Of a DNA stretch of 64,000 nucleotides, positions 60,661 through 64,000 are shown one piece after another. Within the stretch, counting starts at the first letter, position 1, and every line of letters begins with the position of its first letter. Both the position numbers and the translations under genes were made by a program. Under the pieces are notes generated by a model that saw only the letters and a program-made list of their open reading frames with translations, was not told the DNA's origin and ran no database searches. The stretch comes from Caryophanales bacterium UBA5729 (GTDB taxonomy: Bacteria > Bacillota_I > Bacilli_A > Izemoplasmatales > Hujiaoplasmataceae). The stretch lies in contig DIGF01000035.1 in assembly GCA_002419505.1 (NCBI GenBank), positions 68,042-132,041 on the forward strand. Reading direction: 5' to 3'.

Positions 60661-61584
60661 ATGAAAAAAGTTTTAACTGTTTTATTTGTTTTGGTGTTCA
60701 CTTTTGTTTTGGTTGCTTGTGGTGGAAAGACTACAGAAAAAAATTATGTGAATCCAACAACTTTAGAAGTTCAGCTAATACCTTCTAGAGATGCTGCCGT
60801 TTTAAATCTTCAAAGACAACCACTTGAAGATATGTTAGAAGCTGAACTTGGCATGCCAGTTAATGTTACTGTCGCTACAGACTACAACGCTCTAATTGAA
60901 GCAATGAAATCTGAACAAGTTCATGTTGGTTTACTTGCTACTGCTTCATATGTTCTAGCTCATGCAGAAGGTGCTGCAGAAGTTATTCTTAAATCACTTC
61001 GTTATGACGTTGATGACCTTGGAAACCTTCTTACTGATCAACCATTAGTTGATGGTTACAAATCACAATTAGTAGTTGGTCTTAACTCTGGTATTACATC
61101 TATCGCTGATTTAGAAGGCAAAACTATTGCTATTGCTTCATTTACATCTACTTCAGGTTTCGTTTGGCCAGCTAATTTATTAGCAGATAATGATCTTGAT
61201 CCAATGAATGATGTTACATGGACTAATGCTGGTGGACATGATGCCGCTATCCTAGCTGTATATAATGGCCAAGCAGATGCTGCATTCACATTCAAAGATG
61301 CAAGAACATTAGTTGAAAATGATTATCCAGATGTTTATGACAAAGTCATATTTGTTGCTAACACTGAAAGTATTCCAAATGATACTATTTCTGTGATTCC
61401 AAATTTACATCCTGATTTAATAGCAAAAGTTAAAGCAGCTTTTATCGCTATATCTCAAACTGAAGCTGGATTAGAAATCATTAGAGCCGTATATAATCAT
61501 GAAGGTTATGCTGTAGCTACAGATGATGAATATGATATCGTAAGAACTTATCTCGCTAGACAAGAGGATTGGGAATTTAACTAA
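60661..61584 (+). CDS. phnD: PhnD-like ABC transporter substrate-binding lipoprotein
   Basis: The 307-residue precursor has lipobox VLVAC (cysteine about 20) and the PhnD/SsuA-type fold: LIPSRDAAVLNLQRQPLEDML, VHVGLLATASYVLAHAEG and the TSTSGFVWPANLL binding loop. Family members bind phosphate, phosphite, phosphonates or, in the mycoplasma P37/Cypl group, thiamine compounds. No phosphonate-degrading gene is in the window, so the substrate is open. A GGGGG ribosome binding site is present. Confidence 0.82.
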   Translation: MKKVLTVLFVLVFTFVLVACGGKTTEKNYVNPTTLEVQLIPSRDAAVLNLQRQPLEDMLEAELGMPVNVTVATDYNALIEAMKSEQVHVGLLATASYVLAHAEGAAEVILKSLRYDVDDLGNLLTDQPLVDGYKSQLVVGLNSGITSIADLEGKTIAIASFTSTSGFVWPANLLADNDLDPMNDVTWTNAGGHDAAILAVYNGQADAAFTFKDARTLVENDYPDVYDKVIFVANTESIPNDTISVIPNLHPDLIAKVKAAFIAISQTEAGLEIIRAVYNHEGYAVATDDEYDIVRTYLARQEDWEFN

Positions 61585-61645
61585 AATTCATTGATTTTAC
61601 TGAATAGCCACCTACTTGGTGGCTATTATATTAAGGAGAACTTCT

Positions 61646-62533
61646 ATGATCAAATTTGTAAATGTAAATAAAACTTATCCGAATGGAACTGTCGCTTTAA
61701 TTGATATTAATTTAGAGATTTCAGAAGGTGAGTTTGTAGCTATATTAGGTCTTTCTGGTGCTGGAAAATCGACAATGCTTAGAACTTTGAATCAAATAAT
61801 AGATGTTACTTCCGGTAATATCTATTTTAACAACGTTGATATCAATACCTATGAAATGTTTGGGGATAATGTCGAAAAGGAAATCGCAAGACAAAAAGCT
61901 CTAAATCCAGAATTTGATGAAACAAAACTTAATCTTCAAGTGATTGATATTACCAAGGTTAAAGGGAGAAAACTTCGCAAGATGCGCTCTAATATTGGAA
62001 TGATTTTCCAAAATTTTAATATCATTAAAAGAATGTCAGTGATTCAAAATGTGCTCTCTGGGAGAATCTCCTATAATCCTACTTGGAGAACAATTCTCGG
62101 TTTATTTCCTAAGAAGGATCGAGAAATAGCTCTTGAAGCTTTAGATAGAGTTGATATTCTTGAAAAAACATATCATCGAGCTAGCGATCTATCTGGGGGA
62201 CAAATGCAAAGAGTTGCAATCGCAAGATCTTTGGCTCAAAACGCTAAAATATTACTAGCTGATGAACCAGTCGCATCTTTAGACCCAATCACAACTTTTG
62301 AAGTAATGAGATTTTTAAAGAAAATTTGTAATGAAGATGGAATCACGATGATTGCCAATCTTCATCATGTTGATTTAGCTTTGGAATATGCCACTAGAAT
62401 CGTTGGCGTCAGAGAAGGAAGGATTGTCTATGACATCCAGGTAAAGGATAAGGATGATAAACAAATAATTAGAGATCTTGAACTAGTTTACGGAAGATCT
62501 TTATCTCACGATGATTTTGTTGGAGACGACTAA
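61646..62533 (+). CDS. phnC: PhnC-like ABC transporter ATPase with insertion
   Basis: The 295-residue ATPase has Walker A GLSGAGKST (about 36-43), signature LSGGQ (about 182-186) and Walker B ILLADEP (about 202-208). It is longer than the usual ~255 because of a charged insert of about 35 residues (about 68-103) between Walker A and the Q-loop (MIFQNF). ATG at 61646 follows AAGGAG; a longer frame has no site. It overlaps the permease by one base. Confidence 0.87.
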   Translation: MIKFVNVNKTYPNGTVALIDINLEISEGEFVAILGLSGAGKSTMLRTLNQIIDVTSGNIYFNNVDINTYEMFGDNVEKEIARQKALNPEFDETKLNLQVIDITKVKGRKLRKMRSNIGMIFQNFNIIKRMSVIQNVLSGRISYNPTWRTILGLFPKKDREIALEALDRVDILEKTYHRASDLSGGQMQRVAIARSLAQNAKILLADEPVASLDPITTFEVMRFLKKICNEDGITMIANLHHVDLALEYATRIVGVREGRIVYDIQVKDKDDKQIIRDLELVYGRSLSHDDFVGDD

Positions 62534-63327
62534 TGAATCCGGAATTAATAAAAAAACTGCCGAAAAAACCGAGTAAGATTAAATTTTATTCTACTATTGG
62601 TTTAGTTGCGGCGATTATTATCAGTAGCGCCTTATTCTCTGGATTCAGTTTCTTAGACATTATTAGAAATTTAAAATTTGCATTTAGATTGATTGATTCA
62701 ATGTTTTTTCCACCCGCTTGGAGTTATGCTGATAATGTAATTAAGCCATTATTACAGACGATTCAAATGGCAATCGCCGGTTCTTTTATAGGAGCTGTTT
62801 TCGCTTTTCCTGCTGCACTTTTAGCAGCGAACAATTTTATCAAAATCAAGTGGTTGAATACTTCAGTAAGATTGTTTTTAAACTTCTTCAGAACTATTCC
62901 TGCACTTGTTTTAGCATCTTTATTTGTTGCTATATTTGGAATTGGTAGCTTCGCTGGTATTGTTGCTTTATCAATCTTCTCTTTCGGGTTAATTTCAAAA
63001 ATGACTTATGAGTCGATTGAAGCCATTGATTTTGGTCAGGTTGAAGCTATTATTTCTTTAGGCGGAAATAAATTTAATATTTTCCGTTATGCTATTTTGC
63101 CACAAGTTTTACCTCAATATATGTCCTATACCTTATATGCTTTTGAAGTAAATGTTAGAGCAGCTGCTGTTTTAGGATACGTGGGTGCAGGTGGTATCGG
63201 ACAAACATATCAAATATGGTTAGATTTACGCAGATTTGATCGCGTAGGGATAATTATCATTATCTCTTTCTTGGCTGTCTTGATTATTGACTTCATTTCT
63301 AGCAGCATAAGAAGGAGGTTGGTATAA
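62533..63327 (+). CDS. phnE: PhnE-like ABC transporter permease 1
   Basis: The 264-residue permease has about six membrane segments, an EAA-like loop around VEAIISLGGNKFNIFRYAILPQVLP, and the family tail GYVGAGGIGQTY. It overlaps the ATPase and the second permease by one base each. Confidence 0.87.
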   Translation: MNPELIKKLPKKPSKIKFYSTIGLVAAIIISSALFSGFSFLDIIRNLKFAFRLIDSMFFPPAWSYADNVIKPLLQTIQMAIAGSFIGAVFAFPAALLAANNFIKIKWLNTSVRLFLNFFRTIPALVLASLFVAIFGIGSFAGIVALSIFSFGLISKMTYESIEAIDFGQVEAIISLGGNKFNIFRYAILPQVLPQYMSYTLYAFEVNVRAAAVLGYVGAGGIGQTYQIWLDLRRFDRVGIIIIISFLAVLIIDFISSSIRRRLV

Positions 63328-64000
63328 TGACTACTTATAGTAAACCGCTTCCAGTCAAGCCAAAAGCTAATTCAATCAAAAAAACCTTAATTTTCATAAT
63401 AGTAATATCATTAATCATTTGGGGATTTGATGGTCTAAACTATAATGGCATCATGCCTTCTGCAAGCGGAACAATAATCGGAATGTGGAATGGAATAATC
63501 CATCCTGACATAGATTATTTGACTAATTGGACTGTAGACGGATTACCTTATGCAATTGTAGAGACTATTGCCATTGCCATCAGCGGAACTTTCGTATCAG
63601 GTATTTTAGCAATCCCTTTCGCTCTTTTTGCTTCAGAGAATATCGTTGGTAAAAGAGTTTCTAAAATCGGAAAGTTTATCATCACGATGATTAGAACTTT
63701 TCCTGAATTGATTCTAGCGCTAATTTTTATCGGAATCGTTGGGCCAGGCGCGCCAGCGGGAATTTTAGCCTTAGGTATACATTCAATCGGTATGCTCGGA
63801 AAACTATATTCCGAATCAATTGAAAGTATGGATATCGGAGTAAAAGAAGCTTTAGAGTCTTGTGGTGGAAACAGCATGGAAGTTTTATTTAGAGCTGTTA
63901 TACCTCAAGTAGCTCCTGAATTTTTAAGTTATACATTATTTAGATTTGAAATCAATATGCGTGCTGCAGCAACTCTAGGTTTAGTGGGCGCAGGAGGTAT
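63327..64000 (+). CDS. phnE: PhnE-like ABC transporter permease 2, partial
   Basis: The frame opens at an ATG overlapping the preceding stop and runs off the window after 224 codons. It shares the family loop KEALESCGGNSMEVLFRAVIPQVAP and ends at GLVGAGG within the window. It is the second, paralogous permease of the transporter and probably lacks only about 40-50 residues here. Confidence 0.87.
   Translation, partial: MTTYSKPLPVKPKANSIKKTLIFIIVISLIIWGFDGLNYNGIMPSASGTIIGMWNGIIHPDIDYLTNWTVDGLPYAIVETIAIAISGTFVSGILAIPFALFASENIVGKRVSKIGKFIITMIRTFPELILALIFIGIVGPGAPAGILALGIHSIGMLGKLYSESIESMDIGVKEALESCGGNSMEVLFRAVIPQVAPEFLSYTLFRFEINMRAAATLGLVGAGG

Overview
The window is AT-rich, low-GC DNA with dense operons and strong AGGAGG-type ribosome binding sites. 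TGA is a normal stop codon: several genes end in a TGA inside an ATGA overlap with the next start. The gene content is a starch ABC system, DUF975, UPF0316, an LTA-synthase-like protein, SipW/TasA-type secretion, CcpA-like cre boxes and a P37/PhnD-type transporter. Together these suggest an anaerobic, fermentative member of the Bacillota/Mollicutes borderland (Izemoplasmatales- or Haloplasma-like). That placement is inference; there is no rRNA in the window. I see no insertion sequences, prophage or CRISPR.

Region by region. 1-5.8 kb: edge of a membrane gene, arginine decarboxylase plus agmatinase, a threonine-to-glycine pair (tdh-kbl), and a DUF975 protein. 5.8-10.4 kb: a GyrI-like protein, then a SipW signal peptidase with a degenerate sister protein, then three exported proteins with SipW-type signal peptides. 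Upstream of these lie three tandem promoter/cyclic-di-GMP-I riboswitch/terminator cassettes. 10.4-14.3 kb: aldose epimerase, tRNA-Gly(GCC), UPF0316 and an LTA-synthase-like sulfatase-fold enzyme. 14.3-22.5 kb: a DeoR-controlled acid-sugar pathway made of a DUF1537 kinase, PdxA2, a 2-hydroxyacid dehydrogenase, a class II aldolase, an FGGY kinase and a GntP permease. 22.6-31.7 kb: a starch-utilisation locus with membrane-anchored pullulanase, MalEFG-type ABC transporter, lipoprotein amylase and a small surface lipoprotein, with several cre boxes.

31.7-38.0 kb: a seven-gene housekeeping and repair operon (xthA, TraX-like, nnr, radical SAM, gamma carbonic anhydrase, HD hydrolase, amidase). 38.1 kb: a divergent guanine deaminase. 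38.6-58.9 kb: a leftward run of 20 genes with gaps of no more than about 25 nt, ending at a bidirectional terminator. It encodes two complete three-subunit molybdenum hydroxylases with MocA and XdhC accessory factors, adenine deaminase, hydantoinase, SsnA, a PreA-like flavoprotein, YgeW- and YgeY-like enzymes and two PLP lyases. This matches in content the ygeWXY/ssnA/hyuA/xdh purine (urate/xanthine) degradation clusters known from gut anaerobes, but YgfK is replaced by a PreA-like protein and YgeX by a divergent pair of PLP enzymes. 59-64 kb: a 5'-nucleotidase/cyclic phosphodiesterase without a signal peptide, and a divergent PhnDCEE-type ABC transporter whose last gene runs off the window.

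Working together: guanine deaminase and adenine deaminase would feed xanthine and hypoxanthine into the hydroxylases. Ring-opened products would pass through hydantoinase and amidohydrolases to diaminopropionate-like compounds and carbamoyl groups, giving pyruvate, ammonia and ATP. The starch and acid-sugar loci appear to be under carbon catabolite control. The surface-fibre operon appears to be switched on by cyclic di-GMP.
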